DNA from: Branchiostoma floridae
Lineage: Eukaryota > Chordata > Leptocardii > Amphioxiformes > Branchiostomatidae
Length of the DNA stretch: 24,308 bases
Reading direction: 5' to 3'
NCBI RefSeq assembly: GCF_000003815.2
Contig: NC_049989.1
Coordinates: 147,208-171,515 of the forward strand
Below the pieces are notes generated by a model that saw only the letters and a program-made list of their open reading frames with translations, made no database searches and was not told where the DNA came from. Of this stretch, positions 21,901 to 24,308 are shown piece by piece; the first letter of the stretch is position 1, and every line of letters starts with the position of its first letter. The position numbers and the translations under genes are program-made.

Positions 21901-24308
21901 AACTATATTTCTGTTAAAATCACAGAACCCACTAATCATTAAAGAAGTGGGACTTTTCATCAGCCACTGCCTCCAAAGAAGAAGTCAAACCTCCCAGTAA
22001 AGAATGTAGAACCATGTACATCTTTAGATAGCTAACGTGTGTGTATATAGAATAGACACTTGTTACTTTTTACTGTCTGTATCATTGCAATTAGCCTACA
22101 GGCATGGATTTGCAAATAAATATGATTTATATAACTCACCTCGTCAAATGGTTTGGTGACCATGGCCTCCTGCTGCCAGTCTACTGTGCGCCACACTCGC
22201 AGACTCTTGTCATCGGACTGTATGGAAAAACAGTCAGAAAACTCACCAATAATGCTGCGCTCATTAATTAAAAATGTTATGTTACCAATGGTACTAAAGA
22301 AACAAGTCCTTGATTACAAGCAATCATCATAAGAGTTATCTAAATAAACAAAGACGTTTGTACAAAATATACACCCTTATCTTACAAATCACACTTCCAG
22401 TTTTTGAAACTTGAATCAGGTAATCAAGTTAATTTCCCTCTGTGACGTCATAGTAAACACAGCAGTCAGTTCTGAAAACAGTACTGTGACACGAAAATGT
22501 CTTTGAGAAGTANNNNNNNNNNNNNNNNNNNNNNNNNNNNNNNNNNNNNNNNNNNNNNNNNNNNNNNNNNNNNNNNNNNNNNNNNNNNNNNNNNNNNNNN
22601 NNNNNNNNNNNNNNNNNNNNNNNNNNNNNNNNNNNNNNNNNNNNNNNNNNNNNNNNNNNNNNNNNNNNNNNNNNNNNNNNNNNNNNNNNNNNNNNNNNNN
22701 NNNNNNNNNNNNNNNNNNNNNNNNNNNNNNNNNNNNNNNNNNNNNNNNNNNNNNNNNNNNNNNNNNNNNNNNNNNNNNNNNNNNNNNNNNNNNNNNNNNN
22801 NNNNNNNNNNNNNNNNNNNNNNNNNNNNNNNNNNNNNNNNNNNNNNNNNNNNNNNNNNNNNNNNNNNNNNNNNNNNNNNNNNNNNNNNNNNNNNNNNNNN
22901 NNNNNNNTAAGGTACCCATTTTTACACCTGGGTGGAGTGAGCAAAGTCAAGTGAAGAGTCTATACTATGGACATGATGTTTACCCAGAAATTGCACTAGA
23001 AGTATTGAATGTGAGTAATGCTACCTCACCTGTGTGGCCAGGTACTTCCCTACAGGGTCCCAGGTAACCCCCTTCACCAGCCCTGTGTGGCCCTTCAGAA
23101 TAGAGATGATCTCTGGGATAGGAAAAATGAAACAGGTATTTAGATTGGCTAATAACCATAATAACCACCAATGGTCTTCATGAAGTCTTTTAGATTCTTT
23201 AGAAAAATTGATAAAACAAGACCATTTCCACTGCAGTTCAACCTGCTGAAGGGTGTCAAAAACGTTGTTCATCAATACCAACATATTTGTACATCATTGC
23301 CAAGTCCTTGAACTAGAAACACTAATGTCTTCAGATCTGTTTCAAACACAAATGCCTGCAGTGCATAAACACACACTAAATCTCTATTGTACCAAAAACA
23401 CAACTGCATAGACTGCAATAAAAAAACACTTAAGTTTAACTTAACTTTAAAGTATAAAGGACGTTGAATTCATAGTTTACCACCATCAAATCTACCACCC
23501 TGACTTAAGTATATGTGCCTGGCGTATGTCTGTACATGTGGGACAAACCTGGAAACTTCTGTGCGTTCCACACGATGATGGTGTTGTCGATACTACAGGT
23601 GGCCAGCCAGGCGTCCTGCGGTGACCAGGCCAGGTCCAGGATATCTGGGCAGGACAGGAACACAAAACAACACATGGGTTTCACTTTTACCTGCAAGATT
23701 CACTTTCTGCATCACTACAAGCTAAGGGGCAGTTTCCACTATACAATACCAACTACATGCATGTCCATACCTCCAGAGTGGGCCCATAGTTTAGCTACAC
23801 ATCTAAACTGTTCAATGTCAACTACATGTCCATACCTCCAGTGTGGGCCCGTAGTGTAGCCACACATCTAAACTGTTCATCGATATGTCCATACCTCCAG
23901 TGTGGGCCCGTAGTGTGGCCACACATCTAAACTGTTCAATGAGAACTACATATCCATACCTCCAGTGTGGGTCCATACAGTGGCCACACATTTAAACTGT
24001 TCAATGTTAACTACATGTCCATACCTCCAGTGTGGGCCCGTAGTGTGGCCACACATCTAAACTGTTCAATGATAACTACATGTCCATACCTCCAGTGTGG
24101 GCCCGTAGTGTGGCCACACATCTAAACTGTTCAATGATAACTACATGTCCATACCTCCAGTGTGGGTCCGTAGTGTGGCCACACATCTAAACTGTTCAAT
24201 GTTAACTACATGTCCATACCTCCAGTGTGGGCCCGTAGTGTGGCCACACATCTAAACTGTTCAATGTTAACTACATGTCCATACCTCCAGTGTGGGCCCG
24301 TAGTGTGG
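813..24308 (-). CDS. HIRA: HIRA histone chaperone gene, partial at both ends (spliced; exons listed separately)
   Basis: HIRA deposits histone H3.3-H4 independently of replication, in the nucleus, in a complex with UBN1 and CABIN1 and with ASF1 as histone donor. Twenty exons with GT/AG borders give a continuous protein of about 720 residues, colinear with vertebrate HIRA from roughly residue 190 to 820. In order these are the later WD40 blades (LAWSPQDAW, GHTGLVKGVTWDPVGKYL, LAWSPDGQYIVSAHAMNNSG), the B domain (ETRTPDGRRRITPLC), a Ser/Pro-rich linker, the PMKALDSRFTEKSKAT block, a basic stretch, and the start of the C-terminal HIRA domain (VKLAGLKC, VEWETVL, SGRRLL, LSNGKVYTF). All 19 exon junctions keep the reading frame. 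The start codon and first WD40 exons lie beyond base 24308; the last exons and the stop lie below base 1. The identity comes from motifs I recognise, not from a search. Confidence 0.96.
939..1477. other. Intron sequence without features
   Basis: It contains paired gtcccccaattttgg and aaatttgggggact words around 1082-1118, a small inverted repeat. Nothing coding. Confidence 0.5.
1478..1756. other. Assembly gap (279 N)
   Basis: A run of N in the intron between the 1936-2038 and 813-938 exons. These exons join in phase and match adjacent protein segments, so no exon need be hidden; the missing half of a CGCGAA MITE probably is. Confidence 0.99.
1789..1883. mobile_element. Fragment of the CGCGAA-rich MITE next to a gap
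   Basis: ttaccgcgaacttaaatcc, gtcctttttcccgctaccgc and gcgaaattaaatcc are shared with 17942-18156, ending in a degenerate ttacagta. The rest of the element is probably in the preceding gap. Confidence 0.65.
1936..2038 (-). CDS. HIRA: HIRA exon: EQGVPVFSLSNGKVYTF
   Basis: It encodes (G)DVVIKTSSVTEQGVPVFSL followed by SNGKVYTFSVSLGT and two bases of Trp. It matches vertebrate QHGIPVMNLSDGKAYCFNPSLSTW. The acceptor is tttccag and the donor is TG|GTGAGA. Confidence 0.95.
2039..3761. other. Two introns around the 2851-2909 exon
   Basis: AT-rich, with no clear repeat and no coding sequence other than the short exon. Open frames on either strand do not resemble known proteins. Confidence 0.5.
2851..2909 (-). 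CDS. HIRA: HIRA short exon: NVQIAKVVIKNESLL
   Basis: After completing Trp it encodes NVQIAKVVIKNESLLPIMS and one base of Gly. It aligns with vertebrate (W)DVHRQVVVVKEESLHSILAG. The acceptor is gttacag and the donor is CAG|GTAGGT. Confidence 0.92.
3762..3920 (-). CDS. HIRA: HIRA exon: SCDDRSLCVLSPSGRRLLPG
   Basis: It encodes MLCVSCDDRSLCVLSPSGRR then LLPGLVLSHPTAILHCNGYH and VMAVTTVGNLTV, plus two bases of Trp. It matches vertebrate VACEKRMLSVFSTCGRRLLSP...STLHCTGSYVMALTAAATLSVW. The donor is TG|GTCAGT. The acceptor is unusual. In the neighbouring 77-bp copies, ctgtacag followed by GAAGGTGCTG keeps frame. This copy reads GAAGGATGCTG, one A longer, so frame is kept only if splicing moves four bases to aggaag|GATG, which puts the exon's high end at 3920 instead of 3924. 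That gives ...AGS-R-MLCVSC, one residue shorter than the copies would encode. Confidence 0.92.
3890..4416 (-). repeat. HIRA: 77-bp minisatellite, exon-proximal part (acceptor plus exon start)
   Basis: Tandem units of about 77 bases abut the exon at 3762-3920 and carry a copy of its start: the minus strand reads ctgtacag then codons for KVLCVSCEDRSLCVLSP. Copies of ctgtacag lie at 3926, 4158, 4209, 4286 and 4367, with a 141-base gap in between. One step is short (51) and one long (81). Each unit is about 52 exon-derived bases plus about 25 intron bases including the acceptor. It is the same array as 8268-9493, cut by the inserted element. Confidence 0.92.
3989..4129. other. Assembly gap (141 N) inside the 77-bp array
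   Basis: The gap lies within tandem repeats, so the true copy number here is unknown and the gap size may be nominal. Confidence 0.99.
4650..5650. repeat. Internal ~184-bp tandem repeat of the CACTA-ended element, left half
   Basis: The landmark caagaaact(t) or caagaaa recurs at 4827, 5011, 5196, 5423 and 5617, the first steps being 184 and 185 bases. Shared parts include ttcttgaatgttcttg, tttgagaaagagaat and tagaaaatacaagaat. Later units are degenerate and irregular. Confidence 0.75.
5650..6330. other. Unique central part of the CACTA-ended element
   Basis: The stretch between the two internal arrays has ordinary base composition and no obvious repeat. I see no convincing coding region; the longest frames are short and match nothing I recognise. 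It may be captured host sequence or the remnant of an autonomous parent. Confidence 0.45.
6540..7800. repeat. Internal ~85-90-bp tandem repeat of the CACTA-ended element, right half
   Basis: About a dozen degenerate units share tttctaggcaataagaatgt, cttagaaataag and ttcttgatttaagaa; starts lie near 6601, 6688, 6777, 6861, 6947, 7030, 7120 and 7203. Several of these words are near-palindromes (TTCTTGAT-TTAAGAA, CTTAGAAATAAG), so the array could offer many binding sites for a DNA-binding protein. It is non-coding. Confidence 0.78.
8268..9493 (-). repeat. HIRA: 77-bp minisatellite, distal part, with 308-bp higher-order repeat
   Basis: About 17 copies of the same 77-bp acceptor-plus-exon unit are present (ctgtacag or a one-base variant at 8297, 8374, 8424, 8501, 8578, 8655, 8732, 8809, 8886, 8963, 9040, 9117, 9194, 9275, 9325, 9402, 9479). 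Two 50-bp units lack 27 bases. Variants alternate (acacatagacac vs acacacatacac; gggatctg, gggacctg, aaggatctat; tcacagg vs tcaaagg). A block of four units, 308 bp, is repeated almost exactly: translations from 8554-8772 and 8862-9080 are identical. The array ends where a mariner-like end begins. Confidence 0.95.
9495..9600 (+). mobile_element. mariner-like terminal inverted repeat, single end
   Basis: gaggggtgatcaataagttc follows a TA-rich stretch exactly where the 77-bp array stops. It resembles the termini of mariner-family elements of invertebrates (GGTGATNNATAAGTT). No matching inverted end was found in the following 500 bases, so this is a truncated element or a solo end. The rest of 9600-10045 shows no gene or clear repeat. 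Confidence 0.5.
10046..10139 (-). CDS. HIRA: HIRA exon: VKLAGLKC...VEWETVL
   Basis: It encodes (G)VKLAGLKCRRGGKVEWETV followed by LGTRGTLLAGS and two bases of Arg. It matches vertebrate VKLSRLKCNREGKEWETVLTSRILTAAGS. The acceptor is ctgtag and the donor is AG|GTTAGT. The intron that follows is the longest in the window (about 6.1 kb) because it holds the 77-bp array and the CACTA-ended element. Confidence 0.95.
10353..10452. other. Assembly gap (100 N)
   Basis: Exactly 100 N, probably a placeholder length, in the intron between the 12361-12418 and 10046-10139 exons. Confidence 0.99.
10453..11240. mobile_element. Possible MITE with tttttgggggtcc ends, left end at a gap
   Basis: tttttgggggtccctaaccc at 10453, directly after the gap, is mirrored by gggtaaggacccccaaaaa at about 11218-11236, a 19-of-20 inverted match. 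The interior of about 770 bases has no recognisable coding content. The true left terminus may lie inside the gap. Confidence 0.6.
11333..11737. mobile_element. CAGGGTTGGACAAG-ended MITE with 5-bp target duplication
   Basis: It starts CAGGGTTGGACAAG and ends CTTGTTCAACCCTG. CTATC flanks both sides (11328-11332 and 11738-11742). Internal cttgcc/gggcaag words repeat in both orientations. The 405-base length and CAGGG ends suggest a non-autonomous hAT-like element. A second family member lies at 14872-15180. Confidence 0.72.
11749..12218. mobile_element. Tc1/mariner-superfamily MITE (TA-CAGTCAAACCTG ends)
   Basis: Ends are CAGTCAAACCTGCCCGAGCG at 11749 and the inverted CAGTCAAACCTGCCCAAGAC at 12218, each flanked by TA (11747-11748, 12219-12220), the target duplication of the Tc1/mariner/pogo superfamily. 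Inside, gcgaccacctggcc-type words recur. At 470 bases it is too short for a transposase. It sits 11 bases from the previous MITE. Confidence 0.83.
12361..12418 (-). CDS. HIRA: HIRA exon: start of C-terminal HIRA domain
   Basis: The 58 bases encode VGGEEETMVLELENNIQTA and one base of Gly. It corresponds to vertebrate VSSDPSMYIEVENEVTVVGG. The acceptor is tttttacag and the donor is CAG|GTAGCT. The next exon continues with VKLAGLKC. Confidence 0.9.
12625..12840. repeat. Interspersed repeat with ctagggggcc box
   Basis: gctgctagggggcctaaacc at about 12627 is related to ccaccaggaggcccaaaatt at about 12750 and to gccactaggaggcccattat at about 20341. In the first and third, the box is followed about 66 bases later by aagatc. 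This looks like an old SINE or LINE tail present in several copies; the family is not identified. Confidence 0.5.
12991..13086 (-). CDS. HIRA: HIRA exon: linker to C-terminal domain
   Basis: The 32 codons encode VTPTIPQDTITRSAPQPVML followed by RSPPAEKNISLQ. The end aligns loosely with vertebrate IPSPQRAFTLQ, just before the C-terminal domain. The acceptor is ttctgtag and the donor is CAG|GTGAGC. It is phase 0 at both ends. Similarity is weak, but the splice signals and phase are good. Confidence 0.87.
13141..13740. mobile_element. CAGGGCTCAAAATAC-ended MITE
   Basis: It starts cagggctcaaaatac and ends gttttgagcccta. Internal gcaaatt, tgcatttg and gcactggtgca words recur. It is the largest (600 bases) of three relatives in this gene (with 15608-15963 and 17324-17660). 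No clear target duplication was seen. Confidence 0.7.
13852..14035 (-). CDS. HIRA: HIRA exon: basic NLS-like region
   Basis: In the frame fixed by the preceding exon, one base completes Lys and 61 codons follow: ITPTTISTARQKDSDRPPVQ, then a stretch containing LIAKRKLDGLSQPGTKRMRK, ending APAAPTQ. KRKL and KRMRKDK form a bipartite basic stretch at the position of vertebrate SKRKLELEVE...KKKKGRPRKD, so it is probably a nuclear localisation signal. The acceptor is ccttcag and the donor is CAG|GTACAT. The coding frame contains no early ATG; a longer ATG-led frame over the same bases is a shadow. Confidence 0.88.
14036..14636. other. Intron without recognised features
   Basis: AT-rich intron between the NLS-like exon and the PMKALDSRFTE exon. 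I see no repeat ends, hairpins or coding content. Confidence 0.5.
14637..14716 (-). CDS. HIRA: HIRA exon: PMKALDSRFTEKSKAT
   Basis: The 80 bases encode PMKALDSRFTEKSKATSGTK then AQSKPD and two bases. It matches vertebrate PMKAFDSRFTERSKATPG, a conserved island within the linker. The acceptor is gtttcag and the donor is AA|GTGAGA. Confidence 0.95.
14872..15180. mobile_element. GGGTTGGACAAG-ended MITE, second copy
   Basis: It starts cggggttggacaagtc and ends cctgtccaaccctg, with internal ttgcccgatcgggcaag and gggcaagtgaaa words shared with 11333-11737. No convincing target duplication is visible. Confidence 0.68.
15337..15535 (-). CDS. HIRA: HIRA exon: Ser/Pro-rich linker
   Basis: After completing Gly, 66 codons encode a low-complexity Ser/Pro/Thr-rich stretch starting DIPRPFMSSSLPMSSTG and ending SIPANIQ. 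It corresponds in position to the poorly conserved linker of vertebrate HIRA between the B domain and PMKAFDSRFTE. The acceptor is ccctag and the donor is CAG|GTATTG. Sequence conservation alone would not identify it; open frame, phase and flanking exons do. Confidence 0.9.
15608..15963. mobile_element. CAGGGCTCGAAATT-ended MITE with 5-bp target duplication
   Basis: It starts CAGGGCTCGAAATT and ends ATTTCGTGCCCTG, flanked by GGTTC on both sides (603-607 and 964-968 of the 15-kb stretch). It contains several gggtgcacc words in both orientations. It is 356 bases and non-coding; hAT-like is inferred from CAGGG ends only. Confidence 0.74.
16136..16224 (-). CDS. HIRA: HIRA exon: B domain (ASF1 binding)
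   Basis: The 89-base exon encodes NPKAQQIETRTPDGRRRITP followed by LCIAPQVDFG. ETRTPDGRRRITPLCIA is almost the same as vertebrate ETRTADGRRRITPLCIA, the B domain whose RRRITP core, including its Ile, docks on ASF1. The acceptor is cttcag and the donor is GG|GTAATT. It leaves two bases of a Gly codon for the next exon. The whole ASF1 contact core lies in this one exon. Confidence 0.96.
16225..16710. other. Intron without recognised features
   Basis: Intron sequence between the B-domain exon and the long-hairpin MITE. Nothing coding is seen. Confidence 0.5.
16711..16998. mobile_element. Long-hairpin MITE with ~88-base arms
   Basis: The left arm (16711-16800) and inverted right arm (16913-16998) both begin actgtaatttccaac and share gtctttgtcaaggaatgaac and aatccactgctgt. 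They differ by a 4-base indel and a few substitutions. The spacer is about 110 bases. Transcribed in the HIRA intron it would fold into a long near-perfect duplex. No open frame belongs to it. Confidence 0.85.
17070..17276 (-). CDS. HIRA: HIRA exon: IYGKSMAI to linker
   Basis: The 69 codons begin NSLHQRIYGKSMAISTQHTV and continue with IIENPAMLKLQQQHTEHREK, ending SPTEKP. It aligns with vertebrate HQSTYGKSLAIMTE and AVIENPEMLKYQRRQ. The Gln/Lys-rich region between the propeller and the B domain is predicted to be helical or disordered. The acceptor is ccctcag and the donor is CCT|GTTAGT. It is phase 0 at both ends. Confidence 0.94.
17324..17660. mobile_element. CAGGGCTTAAAATAC-ended MITE
   Basis: It starts cagggcttaaaatac and ends gtatttcgagccctg. 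Internal acctgcac and gtgcaggt words lie in both orientations. It is related to 13141-13740 and 15608-15963. It lies just upstream (in gene direction) of the IYGKSMAI exon. Confidence 0.72.
17810..17935 (+). repeat. Degenerate tRNA-like SINE fragment
   Basis: ataacggtagggtgttggtc followed by gagtttgagtccctagg resembles the A-box side and B-box of a tRNA promoter at about the right spacing. The body does not form a clean cloverleaf, so a functional tRNA is unlikely. It directly abuts the ACTGTAAATGCA MITE. Confidence 0.45.
17942..18156. mobile_element. ACTGTAAATGCA-ended MITE rich in CGCGAA
   Basis: It starts ACTGTAAATGCA and ends TGCATTTACAGT, a perfect 12-base inverted repeat over 215 bases. 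The interior has accgcgaa, gcggttttcacggtgg and ttaaaaccgc words in both orientations. A related fragment lies at 1789-1883. Confidence 0.75.
18366..18471 (-). CDS. HIRA: HIRA exon: last WD40 blade
   Basis: After the base completing Trp, 35 codons encode GKSGFELLVCSWDGTAAYVE followed by FTPEELGTPLTQDEM. It aligns with vertebrate LGILVCSMDGSVAFLDFSQDELGDPLSEEE, the end of the propeller. The acceptor is cttccag and the donor is ATG|GTAGGG. The N-terminal propeller is the UBN1-binding part of HIRA in characterised family members. Confidence 0.95.
18472..18977. other. Intron without recognised features
   Basis: Intron between two WD40 exons. An 18362-18547 minus-strand frame merely overlaps the exon in another frame. 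Nothing else is seen. Confidence 0.5.
18978..19048 (-). CDS. HIRA: HIRA exon: LTALKRPLVVVHDMF
   Basis: The exon encodes LTALKRPLVVVHDMFQNSVM followed by DIS and two bases of a Trp codon. It matches vertebrate LTCLKRPLVVIHELFDKSIMDISW. The acceptor is tgtacag and the donor is ATG|GTACGT. The split TGG codon is completed by the first base of the next exon. Confidence 0.95.
19049..19527. other. Intron with a short internal duplication
   Basis: ttaggagagccagcaatgcc (about 19145) and ttcaggagagacaggaatgc (about 19197), each followed by tcaacaagt or ctacaagta, plus gggtctgcatg(t/g)ggg around both, suggest an old duplication of about 55-110 bases. It is otherwise featureless. Confidence 0.45.
19528..19584 (-). 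CDS. HIRA: HIRA short exon: WD40 strand SRDRSLSIW
   Basis: The 19 codons encode SQQFSCCAIGSRDRSLSIW, matching vertebrate CCCAVGSKDRSLSVW; IW is the WD position. The acceptor is tttcag and the donor is TGG|GTAAGC. It is phase 0 at both ends. Confidence 0.95.
19811..19859. repeat. Perfect 19-bp inverted repeat, 11-base loop
   Basis: tgtatctgataatattcct (19811-19829) and aggaatattatcagataca (19841-19859) are exact reverse complements around acctgcatggc. It lies in the intron between two WD40 exons. Confidence 0.9.
20122..20172 (-). CDS. HIRA: HIRA short exon (RFNPNIFQK)
   Basis: The 17 codons encode RFNPNIFQKVVNKASGK, aligning with vertebrate KFNPKIFKKKQKNGSS. The acceptor has a T-rich tract ending in gcag and the donor is AAG|GTAAGA. 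Both ends are phase 0. It is a small linker between WD40 strands. Its size and position between the VGHRKAITVV exon and the CCAIGSRDRSLSIW exon support it. Confidence 0.93.
20250..20279. repeat. (tacatg)n microsatellite
   Basis: catatacatgtacatgtaca continues as tgtacatac, a short self-complementary hexanucleotide repeat in an intron. Confidence 0.85.
20335..20440. repeat. Second copy of the ctaggaggcc-box repeat
   Basis: gccactaggaggcccattat is followed by acctcaacttttgtcttcct and gaagatccatcc, the same layout as at 12625. It is degenerate and non-coding. Confidence 0.45.
20724..20891 (-). CDS. HIRA: HIRA exon: WD40 blade with the CGGTTHVLRL start
   Basis: The 56 codons start CGGTTHVLRLAWSPDGQYIV and run through SAHAMNNSGPTAQIIERQGF to DFVGHRKAITVV. 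It is nearly identical to vertebrate HIRA (CGGTTHVLRLSWSPDGHYLV). The acceptor is ttccttcctgcag and the donor is GTT|GTAAGT; both ends are phase 0. The first 23 bases of this exon, together with its acceptor, are copied nine more times upstream as a 46-bp tandem array. Only this innermost copy continues into the full coding exon. Confidence 0.97.
20869..21330 (-). repeat. HIRA: 46-bp minisatellite made of a splice acceptor plus the first 23 bases of a HIRA exon
   Basis: There are ten copies at an exact 46-base period, with the cactgcagg core at 20890, 20936, 20982, 21028, 21074, 21120, 21166, 21212, 21258 and 21304. On the minus strand each unit is a pyrimidine-rich tract ending ccttcctgcag followed by 23 exon bases coding CGGTTHV and part of the next codons. 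The lowest copy runs on into the real exon at 20724-20891. Variation is slight: a cacatagg variant in two units and a gggagtaaaa variant in two. All three minus-strand frames through the array are open. Confidence 0.95.
21367..21545 (+). repeat. Degenerate tRNA-like SINE
   Basis: gtccctgtggctcaactggt is a good A-box context (TGGCTCAACTGG); gaggtcctggctccaaata is a decayed B-box about 35 bases later. A non-tRNA body follows. It lies just outside the 46-bp array, on the opposite strand to HIRA. Confidence 0.5.
21546..22139. other. Intron without recognised features
   Basis: AT-rich intron between the tRNA-like SINE and the DDKSLRVW exon. No coding or repeat structure was recognised. Confidence 0.5.
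22140..22217 (-). CDS. HIRA: HIRA exon: WD40 blade
   Basis: The 26 codons encode SDDKSLRVWRTVDWQQEAMV followed by TKPFDE. This matches vertebrate DDRSLKVWRTLDWQLE...TKPFDE; VW is the WD position. The acceptor is catacag and the donor is GAG|GTGAGT-like. Both ends are phase 0. It has no ATG-initiated open frame of its own and was found by similarity and splice signals. Confidence 0.95.
22513..22907. other. Assembly gap (395 N)
   Basis: It lies in the intron between two WD40 exons that join directly, so it is unlikely to contain coding sequence. Confidence 0.99.
23030..23112 (-). CDS. HIRA: HIRA exon: WD40 blade
   Basis: The 83-base exon encodes (E)IISILKGHTGLVKGVTWD followed by PVGKYLATQ. 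It shows the GH dipeptide and the VTWDPVGKYLA core of a WD40 repeat. The acceptor is cccag and the donor is CAG|GTGAGG. It is strongly similar to vertebrate HIRA (GHSGLVKGLTWDPVGKY). It joins in phase to the exon at 22140-22217, which supplies the strand after GKYLATQ, so the 395-base gap between the two hides no exon. Confidence 0.96.
23113..23548. other. Intron without recognised features
   Basis: Intron between two WD40 exons. The minus-strand frame 23021-23284 is only an extension of the exon through its acceptor. Confidence 0.5.
23549..23644 (-). CDS. HIRA: HIRA exon: WD40 blade
   Basis: It encodes ILDLAWSPQDAWLATCSIDN followed by TIIVWNAQKFP, a WD40 repeat ending in the IVWN variant of the WD dipeptide. 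The acceptor is cccag before base 23644 and the donor is G|GTTTGT at 23549. The exon enters with two bases, completing a GAT codon with the G of the preceding exon seen in the 65-bp array. It leaves with one base, which makes GAG with the next exon. The order matches the vertebrate AWSPHDAWLASCSVDN segment. Confidence 0.96.
23750..24308 (-). repeat. HIRA: 65-bp minisatellite made of a HIRA exon 3' end plus its splice donor
   Basis: About nine tandem copies occur, with the shared cctcc core at 23770, 23835, 23894, 23959, 24024, 24089, 24154, 24219 and 24284. The period is 65 except for one 59-base step. On the minus strand each unit carries about 46 bases coding IEQFRCVATLRAHTG plus one base, then donor G|GTATGG and about 19 further bases. 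The coding part is the HIRA segment directly before ILDLAWSPQDAW (vertebrate VEQWRCVSILRNHSGD), so it is the end of the upstream WD40 exon. The copy nearest the next exon (23770) is the most diverged. The array continues past the window, and the full exon is not seen. Confidence 0.93.

Noticed and set aside
22416-22950. Open frames across the gap
   Set aside because: They consist almost entirely of N; no evidence for coding.

Overview
This window is a piece of a metazoan nuclear genome, most likely a cephalochordate (amphioxus, Branchiostoma type). It carries one recognisable gene: most of HIRA, the histone H3.3 chaperone, on the minus strand. The 5' end of the gene lies beyond base 24308 and the 3' end beyond base 1. 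No other protein-coding gene, tRNA, rRNA or CRISPR locus is supported. The amphioxus assignment is inference. It rests on deuterostome-like HIRA protein similarity, many short AT-rich introns loaded with small inverted-repeat transposons, and exon-boundary minisatellites, a feature I recall being described in amphioxus.

Gene model. Twenty exons were placed by protein similarity plus GT/AG boundaries. In transcription order (high to low coordinate) they are 23549-23644, 23030-23112, 22140-22217, 20724-20891, 20122-20172, 19528-19584, 18978-19048, 18366-18471, 17070-17276, 16136-16224, 15337-15535, 14637-14716, 13852-14035, 12991-13086, 12361-12418, 10046-10139, 3762-3920, 2851-2909, 1936-2038 and about 813-938. 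All 19 junctions are phase-compatible. Together they encode about 720 residues: the second half of the WD40 propeller (UBN1-binding side), the B domain with its RRRITP ASF1-binding core, a Ser/Pro-rich linker, a basic NLS-like stretch, and the first part of the C-terminal HIRA domain. The end of one further upstream exon is seen only as repeated copies at the right edge.

The main surprise is that three separate minisatellites in this gene are each built from a duplicated exon-intron boundary. (1) At 23750-24308, 65-bp units carry the 3' end of a WD40 exon plus its splice donor. (2) At 20869-21330, ten 46-bp units carry a splice acceptor plus the first 23 bases of the next exon. (3) At about 3890-4416 and 8268-9493, 77-bp units carry a splice acceptor plus about 52 bases of exon. 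Donor arrays lie downstream of their exon and acceptor arrays upstream, so each array fills the intron with decoy splice sites.

The 77-bp array is split by a 3.85-kb insertion (4417-8267). It has CACTA-type terminal inverted repeats and a TG target duplication, and its body is made of AAGAA/TTCTT-rich internal repeats with no coding capacity. Other introns hold MITE-like elements (CAGGGCTC-, CAGGGTTGG-, TACAGTCAAACC- and ACTGTAAATGCA-ended), a 288-bp hairpin element, tRNA-like SINE remnants, and a perfect 19-bp hairpin. Four N gaps (1478-1756, 3989-4129, 10353-10452, 22513-22907) interrupt introns only, as far as exon continuity shows.
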